Of a DNA stretch of 64,000 nucleotides, positions 23,990 through 33,887 are shown in pieces; positions within the stretch are counted from its first letter, which is position 1; each line of letters opens with the position of its first letter. Location: contig JABMLP010000003.1 of assembly GCA_013176395.1 (NCBI GenBank), forward strand, positions 1,860,001 through 1,924,000, in the 5' to 3' direction. The notes beneath the pieces are model-generated. The model saw only the letters and a list, made by a program, of their open reading frames with translations. It was not told the origin of the DNA and did not search any database. This DNA comes from Venturia oleaginea (lineage: Eukaryota > Ascomycota > Dothideomycetes > Venturiales > Venturiaceae). A program made the position numbers and the translations under genes.

Positions 23990-25575
23990 ATGTCTTTGTC
24001 CCGTTCCCCTTCGCCCCAACGCTCTGGTGGGTGGAGCAGTCCTGGACTCACAACACCATACAACAGCAATAGCAGGCGGTCCAGTCCAATCCGGAGCTAT
24101 GCGAACGGCAGCGCCAACAACGTAACATGGGCTACGGCCCAGGCTCGTAGTGACCAAGTTCGGAGCTTCTCTCCGAAAAATCAAGGCTTCTCTCGACACT
24201 TTTCGAACCTTTCGGCGAAACTACCTTACTTCAACTCTCGAGACTACTCGGATAAAGAGAAGCTCGGTAGGGGCAGGTGGTCTTCTTCCGCAGCAGGATC
24301 TCGATTTCACAATATCCTAGCGTTTCTTGGCAGATTGATATGGCGGCTGAGGTTGCGCTTCGCTGCGATGCTTGCTTTTCTGCTACTCATAATATTGTTC
24401 TACGCCACGCGTAAGTGATTGACCTCAGCATTTCGGAGCACTCAACTAACCATGTATAGCTCTGCATCGAGTATACCGGAGGAAATCCTTTCTCGGCGGA
24501 GGAGAGAAGTTCGTCATTATCCTGGCTGCTAATCAAGGAGGTGGAGTCATGGAATGGAAGGGTCCAAGAGAATGGGCGATTGAAAGAGACAGCGTCAAAA
24601 ACAAGCAAGCGTACGCCAAGAGATGGGGATACGGGTTGGAAATTGTCGACATGAGCACGAAGAAACGATACGCCCACGAGTGGAGAGAAAGCTGGGAGAA
24701 GGTTGACACGATTCGAAACACAATGAGGAAATACCCTAAAGCTGAATGGTATGTTCACTCTTTCAATGTTCAAGGGGTAGAAGTGGCACAATCCGATGGG
24801 AATGCTTGACCTTCTCATCATTCGCCAGCTAGGCACGACAGCGATGTCTGAGTCCAAAGCTAACACCATCAACAGGTTCTGGTGGCTTGATCTGAACACC
24901 TTCATAATGGAACCTCACAGATCCCTTCAGTCCCATATTTTCAACGATCTATCTCACAACACATACAGAGATATTAATGTCTATAATCCTCTCAATATAT
25001 CCCACCCTCCAACCGACCCACATCTGGACGCAGAAAGTCTTTCTGCCGTGGGCGACGGAAAGCCAAAGTCCATCAATATCATGATTCCACAGGATTGTGG
25101 CGGCTTCAATCTTGGTTCCTTCTTCGTCCGACGGAGCGTGTGGACTGATCGATTGCTTGATATTTGGTGGGACCCTGTTCACTATGAACAAAAGCACATG
25201 GAATGGGAGCATAAGGAGCAGGATGCGCTGGAATACATGTACAGAAATCAGCCCTGGATTCGACCCCACCTGGCATTTTTACCGCAGAGGAAAGTGAACA
25301 GCTTCCCACCGGGAGCTTGTGGTGATAGTGGCGACGATCCGAAGATACACTACAATTCCGAGGACCGCGACTTTGTGGTAAACATGGCAGGCTGCGAATG
25401 GGGTCGCGACTGTTGGAAAGAGATGTACAGCTATCGGCAGCTGAGCTACAGGCTGAACAGGGGGCACTGGGAGACTTTTACCGATTGGGCTCGTGGTAAT
25501 CTGAAGAGAGAAAGAGAGGAGGCCGAGAAAGTGCGACTAAAAAATCAACCGCCAAATGATCCTAACGGAGCATAA
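23990..25575 (+). CDS. MNN10: GT34 alpha-1,6-mannosyltransferase (MNN10 family)
   Basis: Golgi type II glycosyltransferase of family GT34; in yeast Mnn10 is part of the M-Pol II complex that extends the alpha-1,6 backbone of N-linked mannan. Exons 23990-24410, 24460-24748 and 24876-25575 give 469 aa. The introns are 49 and 127 nt, and both joins keep frame (AT|PLHRVY and AEW|FWWLDL). It has a Ser-rich cytoplasmic tail, a signal anchor near residues 124-140 (FAAMLAFLLLIILFYA), and a lumenal domain with the family motifs FVIILAANQGGG, KAEWFWWLDLNTFIMEP (the DXD-like site) and GGFNLGSFFVRRS. The closing basic/acidic tail is typical of fungal members. The second intron is longer than most here. 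Confidence 0.92.
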
Positions 25576-25996
25576 TATAGAATGTTTGAGTTCTTCGCAG
25601 GAGTGATTCCGTTTTGATAATGAATCGGCGTTTCTTGAAGATCCGAGAGCCACGAACTAAAAGATGAGACGAGGGGAGGATTTACCTCTTGATGTATTAA
25701 TTTCTCGCCGATGCGCTTCGATGAGTTGCTGGATTGTAGTGCAATTCTGTACGGTTTTAGAATTAGAGTGCTTGGATGAGATGCTTCCATCGGCATATAT
25801 GATATTCGATTAGTAGCATGGCATAGCGGTCTGTTTACCAATGAAATATTATCAAAGTTCGCGTTGTATACAAATCTCAGCCTTTGATAAAGCCTTGTGT
25901 TTCTCCACTTCCCCTCCGTTGTCACAACGAACTTGGGAACTGAACATCAACAACTTGCTCGTTCCGACCAAAGACTAGATTTAATACCCACCCACA
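25576..25996. promoter_or_regulatory. Intergenic region, palC promoter
   Basis: 421 bp between the MNN10 stop and the palC start on the same strand. It must carry the MNN10 terminator and the palC promoter. A C-rich stretch lies directly before the palC ATG. No discrete motif is called. Confidence 0.4.
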
Positions 25997-27515
25997 ATGC
26001 CTTACCCATTCTCGCTACCAACGACATCCTACCTATCCTTCCCCCAATTCCTCACCTCGTCCACCCACCCGTCACTCCCCGCCGCGGCAACAGCCTCCCG
26101 TACTCTCCTCCGCGATGTCCTAAAACGGCACAAACGTCTTCCTCCCGCTTCGCAACCATCGCAACTCAGTACCGTGCTCAATGCGCTGAATGATTATGTA
26201 CCATACCTCTTTGCGCTCGATGCTGGATTGAGCGGCACGAGCATCTCAGGCGAAGAAGTCGACGTTGTGCTCGAGAGGGAGTTGGAGGTAGAATGGAGAT
26301 GTACGCTCAGCTTACCGCTTGTACCCGGACGCGATCCGGAGAGAAAGAAAATGAAGAGTTTGGAGTCTGAGTTATTCTTCGCGCTGCAGACTTTGGGATT
26401 TGTGTATGTGCTTATCGCGAAGGCGGGGTTGAGACCGCTGTATGTTCGGACGAGTGTGATGCTGGATGAAGAGAAGAGGAAGGCTGTTATTGCCGGCGCG
26501 ATGCAGAATTTACTGTTGGCGCAGGCAGTGCATGCGTATCTTCTTGGACGGGGGAGTGGGAGTCAGGCACAGGCTATGCAACTTATTCCTGATATTTCAC
26601 CAAGTGTGCAGAGTGCATTGGCTGAACTGGCGTTGGCGGAAGCGACGTTGATTACCGTGTTGAAAGATGACCCGTATGCTTCTGCTGTGGCGGAGGAGAG
26701 GAATAAGAGTAGTAAAGATTGGATGTTCAAGGCGCCTGAGATGCCCAAGGTGAGGGCTATGCTATTTGCTCGGCTTTGTCTTGCGGCAGCGGAGCATGCA
26801 GCGAACGGGCTTGCTAGTGCGAGGAACGTCAAAGGCGTAGATGAGAAGTTGGTGCAATACCTGGATGATCTAAGGTGTACGGCACGAGCAAAGGCAGCAA
26901 GATTCCTGGGCATTGATGCGGAGGGTGTGGGAAAGGTCGGAGAGGGTATTGCATGGTTGCGCGGTGCGAGGAATGAGCTGGGATTTTCTATTTCTGGGGA
27001 GGGGGGGATGCAGAAAAGAGGGCTGGGGAAGCTGAGGAAGGATTGGAAGGAGAAAAGGGAAGATAAGAAAGTTGAAAGAGCGGATGCGGAATGGGGTAGC
27101 GATGCGGGACGCTTTGAAGAAGGCAGAGCGTTAGATATGCTCTTGACGAAGTGGGAGAAGATGAACGATACAGTGAGTTTTGTGTTCTTCAGTTGGTGGC
27201 TGTTGACACTACGTCGAGATATCCAGCATGTCCTGATCAATGTTGTAGGTAAATGTCCAACTCATTCCATCTTCAGCGGACCTTCTAGCAGCTATGCCCT
27301 CTGGCCGCGAGTATCACTACCCCAAACCGTATCAAATCCCTTCCCTGGACGAAGAAGTGATAGCCAGAATGCGAGCGCCGGCTGACCCAACAGATTCGGC
27401 CTTCCAAAGTAATGGTGGTGACTCGGATTCGGATGACGATACCCGACCTGAACCTGTGGGAGCATTCCCTGGAACGAAAGCAGATTATACACCCAGTAGT
27501 AGCACATATTATTAG
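25997..27515 (+). CDS. palC: pH-response regulator PalC (BRO1 domain)
   Basis: Component of the Pal/Rim ambient-pH signalling pathway; PalC binds ESCRT-III (Vps32) at plasma-membrane sites and helps activate proteolysis of the transcription factor PacC. Exons 25997-27172 and 27249-27515 give 480 aa. The 76-nt intron is phase 0 and joins ..NDT|VNVQLIPSS. The N-terminus PYPFSLPTTSYLSFPQFLTS and the block RDVLKRHKRLPP...YVPYLFALDAGLSG are PalC signatures at the start of the BRO1-like fold. The C-terminus has the conserved AAMPSGREYHYPKPYQIPSL followed by a short acidic Ser/Asp tail. The BRO1 region fills most of the chain. Length and end motifs match family members, so a full-length gene is likely. 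Confidence 0.93.
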
Positions 27516-27849
27516 ACAGCCTACACCACACTTATGGTCAACCTCAGACAGATCTCTCCAGTACCCATCTGACGACTTCGCGTTCAACCTCCAGCTTCAT
27601 GACGAAATTGTCAAGCCACGTAGATGCAGGCTCGTATACCGGCTTTGGGGTTTACCTCCTTTTCACGGTCCGAGGCCAAACTGCCACATCTCCGATCGGA
27701 TTCTTAACGCTAGGGTTGCTGGCCTTTTCCATCTCAAGATAAATCTTTTTGTGTTGTCTGCTCAATTCCACTGGACAGGATAATTACTAGCTCACCCCGG
27801 GCAAGGCAGCAGAAAATGGCTTTCAGAGCCTCTGTTGAATCTGAGGCGC
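27516..27849. other. Intergenic region downstream of palC
   Basis: 334 bp between the palC stop and the first F-box-like remnant. I see no gene. It should contain the palC 3' end. Confidence 0.35.
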
Positions 27850-28060
27850 TTTGAGGTGCCTCCAATTACCTTTCTCTCTCTACCCCTTGAGCTCCGTCAC
27901 GAAATCCTGCTCCTCTCCGCTCACGGCCCTGAGAAGATCGAATCCAATTACAAGTATGAAAAGTTGAAATAATCTACCAGGAATGGGCCACACTTCTATG
28001 GAAAGTTCTTCGCAGCATTGTCCAGGAAGTGGATATATGGGGAGAGATGGCTCGAAGTTC
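27850..28060 (+). pseudogene. Decayed F-box-like gene fragment, copy A
   Basis: A short frame encodes LSLPLELRHEILLLSAHGPE, the opening of the fungal F-box-like class of the form LPxELRxxIL, and stops at 27970. In another frame from 27972 the text continues as IYQEWATLLWKVLRSIVQEV, which matches the helix that follows in copy B (EDWIRALRK..FQLFSDDVDY). The two parts lie in the right order but in different frames with no splice signals between them. The copy is therefore broken and lacks a credible start and end. Confidence 0.55.
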
Positions 28061-28124
28061 TAAATACGATTTGGCTCAGCATCTTTCACATTCCATTTTT
28101 TCCCGCAGCTTGTATACTTTTATC

Positions 28125-28530
28125 ATGTCCGAATTCTCAAAGCAACGCAAGCATTTGAGGAAGACGAAGTCGTCGGCTCAGACATTCAAGAGGCAAAGGT
28201 TCGTTGCCTCCTACAGTTCCCTTTGCTCCAGCGTTCCTGATGTTTAGCTGATATTGAGTTATAGACTGGAGCGATTTTTATCCTTACCACGCGAACTGCG
28301 CCAATACATACTACTACGCACCGCTCACAATTACAACGACAACGCAACAGTCGGACAATTCTATAGTCAGTCTTGGTATTCGTGCAAGGGCGTGCATCGC
28401 TTTATCGAGGACTGGATCAGAGCTCTACGAAAGAGGTTTCCAACTTTTTTCTGACGATGTGGACTACCTGATGGAGAAGTGGGTAGGAGAGCTAGATACT
28501 ATACTATTTGGGACGCTAGCACAAACTTGA
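28125..28530 (+). pseudogene. Decayed F-box-like gene, copy B
   Basis: Second tandem copy. An ATG at 28125 opens a short basic exon (28125-28198). A possible 66-nt intron with weak donor GTTCGT and good acceptor TTATAG follows, then ERFLSLPRELRQYILLRTAH, an F-box-like start. The frame stops at 28452 after 87 codons. The likely continuation FQLFSDDVDYLMEKWVGELD lies in another frame up to 28530. It is broken near 28436-28450. Transcription is possible, but a full product is not. Confidence 0.5.
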
Positions 28531-28982
28531 AGGTTCGTTTGGATGATAACGAGTATCATACCGCACGGGTTGAACATGGGGCTATTATCAAGTTGGCCGA
28601 GAAGGCGGGGAATCGCGGGTTTGAGAGGTGGTTTGAGAGTTGCCAATGAGCGGGTATTAGGGTAGATGGACGGTGAAATGTGGTTTGGAGAGCGAGGGTG
28701 TTGAATATGAGATACTTGAGATGCCTATGCCCCTGATGTGGGTGGCTGTAAATGGCAAACAAAGATTGTGAAGCATGGACAATGATTCATGGACAAAGAC
28801 GTTCTTGCACAAAGGGACAAATGAAGAGTGACTGAAGTTCTGGGAATGAAAAGGAATACCTGCCCTGTCATGACTGTTTACAATCTACGATTTACTGATT
28901 CTTCTCTTTGACACCTGAACACCGTTACCATTTCAACCAAATACGTGCACAGAAACTCTCAGAGACAACTTTTGATTTCCAA

Positions 28983-29348
28983 ATGTGTGCCCACAAGTGT
29001 TACAACTTCCAATGCGGACATAAATTCTTCGTGCCTGGTGCCAAACTCATATGCGATTTAGCAATGGTTGTTCTCCTTACTCCTGCTCCTGGTACTTCGG
29101 CAGACGGGAAGGAGTCGAATCTCGACAATCCTGTTTATGAACAAGAAGCAGCAAATATTTCTCTCCCACAAAGTCCAGGGCTAGGACACCGTAAGGAGGA
29201 AGATCTTAGAATGGGTAGGCTTGAGATCAAAGGTGATGAGTATGATGAGTCCAGAGAACGGTATGAGAGTTCGGGGAACGTTACTCAACAAAGGAAAGCG
29301 AGCGCGGGATTTGGTGGTTTAATGTCAGCTGTCTCCAAAAGAAGCTAA
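28983..29348 (+). CDS. Possible small Cys/His-containing protein, unknown
   Basis: An ATG frame of 121 codons with no recognised family. The first 25 residues hold a Cys/His cluster (MCAHKCYNFQCGHKFF, then a further Cys). The remainder is hydrophilic, with charged and Ser/Gln-rich stretches. Small fungal proteins starting MC..C....CGH are common and of unknown function, which is the only reason to list it. It lies 125 bp upstream of the complex I subunit gene, so it could instead be part of that promoter or leader. The coding call is weak. Confidence 0.3.
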   Translation: MCAHKCYNFQCGHKFFVPGAKLICDLAMVVLLTPAPGTSADGKESNLDNPVYEQEAANISLPQSPGLGHRKEEDLRMGRLEIKGDEYDESRERYESSGNVTQQRKASAGFGGLMSAVSKRS

Positions 29349-29473
29349 ATATCAACAAGTCACGTTTTCCAGATGCTTGTCAAGTGAACCTCATAGACAG
29401 CTACTGTACCAATCCCGAACTCCCTCACGCCGTCAACCTTCCCAATTGCCCTCCAAACCCCCCGATATCCATA

Positions 29474-29867
29474 ATGCCAACTCCCTACTCCGAAGCCTTC
29501 CTCAAGAAACAGCCTCAGGTCCCGCCGACCTTCGCCGGTGTAGACTTCGACGACCAACACGCCCTCAAAGCAGCACAAGACTCCATCATCCGCGAACAAT
29601 GGGTCAGAAGCATGATGGCACGATTAGTGCGTGATGAGATGGGCAAATGCTACTGGAGGGAAGGTGTCAACCACCTGGAGAAGTGCGGCCATTTGAGAGG
29701 TAGGCATATCTGCGATACTCGAGGCAGGATGCGTAGGACAATTAAGATGTGAGGTTGGAGGCTAACGCAAGCTTGATATAGAACGTTACCTGGAACTGTT
29801 GAAAGACGCTAAAGTCAAGGGATTCTTGTTCGCTCAACAGAATTACATCTCATCCATGAAGGAATAG
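29474..29867 (+). CDS. nuo-12: NADH:ubiquinone oxidoreductase 12 kDa subunit (NDUFB10/PDSW-like)
   Basis: Accessory subunit of mitochondrial complex I, in the distal membrane arm on the intermembrane-space side. Exons 29474-29699 and 29782-29867 give 103 aa (about 12 kDa). The 82-nt intron has branch site GCTAAC and joins HLR|ERYLELLK. Conserved family blocks are MPTPYSEAFLKK at the N-terminus, IIREQWVRSMMARLV, and GKCYWREGVNHLEKCGHLRE with the paired cysteines of this CX9C-like family. No presequence is seen, as expected. The ATG at 29474 was chosen over upstream codons because the protein then begins exactly like its fungal relatives. Confidence 0.93.
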
Positions 29868-31771
29868 GAACAGACAATCGATGCGAGGGAACACCAGGTT
29901 AAGAACGATGGGACCGATATTCACGAAATGGACTGGACCGGCTAATTGCGAGAATCTCGTGTCTGATATGGGAAGCTTTGAGAAGCGCAATGGCGGTTAT
30001 GGGATGTGAAGATCTCCAGCCATGCGACAAGCTGGATTGTACATACGATACTTGGACCACATCAATGCAATGAACGCGACTTCAACCAACTTGAGCATGT
30101 CCACGATGGATGTACCGTTCGAGATCCTCAAGTGGTGATGCTGGTCTCTCGGTCATCCTTCGCTCTGGCAAATCCCTTCAAGTCCGACAAGTTTTGGATC
30201 TGCCTCTATCTTAGAATTGGACGATCAAGCCTTTGGGGAATACAGAGTCGGTGCTGTCTACCCTTACATATAGTCATAGCCGAAGGTCAAATTACCGAGA
30301 ATGAAAGAGACACTACACCAATCACGGAAATGAATGCAAACGATTCATATCGCTCGTTTTGAGGTATAGCGAATTTTGATTTCACCTTCAGATTTAAGGA
30401 CCAAAGCTACCACTGAGCATTCAAACCTGGCCATAATCCCAAAGCGGTATGTTCTTTCCCCAACCCAAGTACATGAATTGCCATCTCAAGAAGAACTTAA
30501 CGTGTTTTGGACCAGCCTCAACCTCGCTGTTCATGTGTGGAAGTTGTCGGAAAATGTATTCTCGTTCTAAAATCCACTTCGCTAACAGAACACAGTACGA
30601 AGCGTGAACCGCTATCATCGCCGTCAAAAACTAAAACTAAATTTGGTATCCAACTAGAAAATAGCCATGAACCGCTATCAAACCCAACACTAATTCAGGA
30701 CACCAATCCGTGAATGACACCAACGGCCGTCGAAGGGAGCCTGTCGCTTCTAGCCATCTGTATAGATTGATTAATATTTAATCTGGGTCCAGTATGCACA
30801 AGTCTAAGAGCAATTTCATGGTCTGAACATCATAGTAGCGCATGTCGACGAAGATGGAGATTAGGAGTTAATCCAGCTCTGAGAGTGGTCGCTTGAGCAA
30901 TAAGTGGCGGTTTTTAGCGCAGGACATAATTTCGGTCTGCGTTCGATCCATGTGAGCTGTATGAGGAGAGGTTTGCCAGAACAGTCTCCCTTGGAATGGG
31001 TATTTCATCTGCTTCTTATTATTAGGCTGGTGAAGGTGCATTCAGGCATGTAACAGTCTCTCCATCCTTCTCCGCCTGTTGTGAACGCCTTGCTGATATG
31101 TTCAACAGTCTTGAGATGCAGCTCGAGTCAGTTGAACATAGCGGTGTCCCGATTCGAGTTTTCGTATATTCCACGTGAGTTCGTAGGCCGTTCATGTTGT
31201 TCGTGCCATTGAGCTGACGATCGAACCCGACTGCCTCATTGTATACGTTCAAGTCTGCGACACTATCGGGTATGATACCGTCTAGCGCCTATTCCTCGAA
31301 CTTCCTGTGGCCAATGGACGTGGCAGGCCTGGTACTGCTTTCTAGTGGGATAAGCGTATTCGAGGATGAATTCGGCGAGAAAACTGCCGCAAGATCGAAG
31401 GAAGCCTTAGTTCGCTTGGCCACAGCTCCTCGAGGCAGCGCATCGTGGCATTCCGCAAAGCCTGCTTTCAAGTGTTCGTTCGATCCATGCTCTGTTTGTG
31501 TCCAAATCATCCTCTTTCGGGCCCAGCACATCCATAATCTGGACACAAAGTTAGTGCTTGCAAACAAGGAAGGTGTGAATTTGCTATAGATCGAGGTCGC
31601 TCGAGCCTCAAAAGACAGCTTTTGGCGCAAGACTTACTTTAGGTCTCCACTCCACTCCACATCCAACCTAACTCCCATACGATACTCAATCCATATCCAG
31701 AATAAAACAATCCAATCCAGTCCACTGCCTGTATGTCCAAGTTTGCATGTGTACAATTCGCCCAAAACCAA
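29868..31771. other. Intergenic region, no gene seen
   Basis: 1.9 kb between the 3' ends of the complex I subunit (+) and the amidoligase-like gene (-). Frames of 60-118 codons overlap on both strands without domains, start context or introns. I see no gene, RNA or clear repeat here. Confidence 0.4.
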
Positions 31772-33125
31772 TCAACCCATTATCAAATCCTCCAAATCCT
31801 CCTCCGGCAGAGCCTCTTGCCACAAATCCTCCTCGCTCAAAATCCCTTCATCACCAAATTCCCGAACCTTTCCTTCATAGAACGCCCGTACCTCAGCTTC
31901 TACGCCCATCTCCTCCATCAAGTCTACAATATCAACCTTATTCTTCCAATGCTTGACCTTGCACTCTCCATCCCCATCAGCATACCGCCACGCCAACTTC
32001 ACAAGCCCCAAGCAGAATTTGACCCAATAGCTTATTTCCTTTGCATTCATGGAGCCAGCATGTTGTCTAAACTCAATCGTCTGCGGTCCATTCTTGCGAT
32101 TGAGGTAGGCGAAATTGACATTCACACCTCTTGTCGGACCGATACATTTTTGCAGTTGTTTAATGGAATCGCCGGCTTGATCGACTTCATCGAAGAGGAG
32201 CCGGTGGATTTCATGGACTGCTTTGTATCTTGATTCATGTTTCTTGGTCATCATTTCTCCTGTATCGTAATCGGGAGCCAGACGATCCATGAAATCAAGA
32301 GGTTCGTTGTCGATATTTTCAGCGGCGAAGCGGCTTTTGTTCGACTCGATTTCATCGCTTCGCCCCCGACGGTGGACAGGATGGATACGAGAAACCTGGT
32401 CCTCGTAGATGACGAGGAGTTCAGAGAGGTGTTGCAGGACTTTGAGTGGTAGACAATCACCGGTGGGTGTACCGATATGAACATGCAGTCCACACGTCGC
32501 GTTTGTCGTGATACCTGAAGTCGGCGCATCAAGTGCACCCAATAGACTCGCAATATCCCCTTCAGCATTTGACAGCTCGTCCTCAAAATAAGGGGGGGGC
32601 GAAACAAGCTCGATGCCGTAGGTATCCCACTCATCCTTGTCATTGTCGGTAATTTTCGAGGGAAAAGCTGATACCTTTTCACCCACCTTCAGAGCTTCAA
32701 GGAACTGGTCGGCAGTAAGTATCCAAATCTTATACTCCTCAGGCTTAGCATGATCCTCAGTATTGAAGAGCAAGATCTCTTTGCCTTGCTCAGTTGTCGA
32801 TAGCAGTTCCTTCGCGATATGAAGCGGCTCATCTTTGTATGCGCGTATTGCTCCTTCTTCGTGCGCCATGGAGGCTTCTGCGGTCATGGAGTTTTCGCCT
32901 GCGCTGGCCAGGGCCCAGCTTTGGTAGATCTGTTTTGGGTAATTTGCTTGGCGGAGACCTTTGCGCTGTTCGTTGCTGAGGTGTTTGACGACTTGCGCAT
33001 GTGGAAGCTTAGAGTTGAGATGCGAAGATGCCCTGGAGCTCGACGCCGAAAGTCAGAACGGTGCCGGAAGATTTCGAAGAGAATGCTGGGCAGATCCTAG
33101 AGCTATCTGGAATTGGAGTCGCCAT
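31772..33125 (-). CDS. Putative amidoligase-type enzyme, broken by a frameshift
   Basis: Resembles the amidoligase family (ATP-grasp-like/glutamine-synthetase-fold ligases, Pfam Amidoligase_2 type) found in many fungi with unknown substrates. The N-terminal part starts at 33125 (MATPIPDSSR) and reaches the expected first strand TFGVELQG, then hits TAA at 33011-33009. The following text KLPHAQVVKHLSNEQRKG continues from 33010 in the +1 frame and stays open to 31772. Removing one T would give 450 aa. Later motifs are TCGLHVHIG and TIEFRQHAGS, the family's His and Glu/Arg sites. No intron can bridge the gap. Without the shift, translation could only start at 32887 and would lack the catalytic first strand (371 aa). 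It is a recent pseudogene, a sequence error, or, least likely, a recoded gene. Confidence 0.75.
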
Positions 33126-33887
33126 CTTGTGAATGTGTGATGGGAAATGCGCGTATATGAGAGGTATGTGGTGTACGTTTCGCAGGTCGTGTACGCGGTG
33201 TATGTGGTGTATGCTTTGAAATTCTGATGCGCTTGCGCGAGACGTTCGAGCAATTTGCAAGAATTTTGAGGAGCTTGCAAAGTGTTTGAAGGTGAATGAG
33301 AAGAGGAGGGTGCAAACAGAGGTACTATCTGAAAACTCTGCTGTGCGGAATTTTGTTCGCTTTGACCTTATTTCGGTAAACTTTTTGGGACCTTAGAACC
33401 GTGGACGAGCTCTCAAGGCCAAGACTTGTGTGAATTAGTACCAAGAGAGAGCACCTAGGTAGACAATGTATGTGAGAATATGAGGTTAGCTTGATTTGCA
33501 AGATGGTGATTAGCAAGTAAGGAATATGTGGATGAGTATAAGGCCTGCTAGAAGCTCTGCGAGTTGTCAATCGTGACGATGGACACAGCAACGACGGCTG
33601 AGCATGGGTCGTTGACCTGAACGATACACGCAGAGAAAACATGACGACGAATTGGGCAAGAGACATACATTAATCTCCATAAGAATCTTAACTATCAAGT
33701 GTTTAGCCATAAAACAAAACAACATCAAATTTCTCCCCCTATACAAAGGACCTTCCTTCTATTGACGACTAAAACGAAGAGCAGCACTAACTTGCAGTAT
33801 GGACATGATCATGAACAGGGTATTTTCCCATCCCAAAACTCCAAAGACACAACTTCCCTCGTCAAAACGCCGAACTAAGAGGAAACC
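33126..33887. other. Intergenic region
   Basis: 762 bp between the amidoligase start and the 3' end of the NPP gene, both on the minus strand. It holds the amidoligase promoter, with repeated TGTGGTGTA-like text around 33150-33210. No gene is supported. Confidence 0.4.

Noticed and set aside
24387..24905. 172-codon minus frame over the MNN10 gene
   Set aside because: Crosses both MNN10 introns and its conserved exons; no domain.
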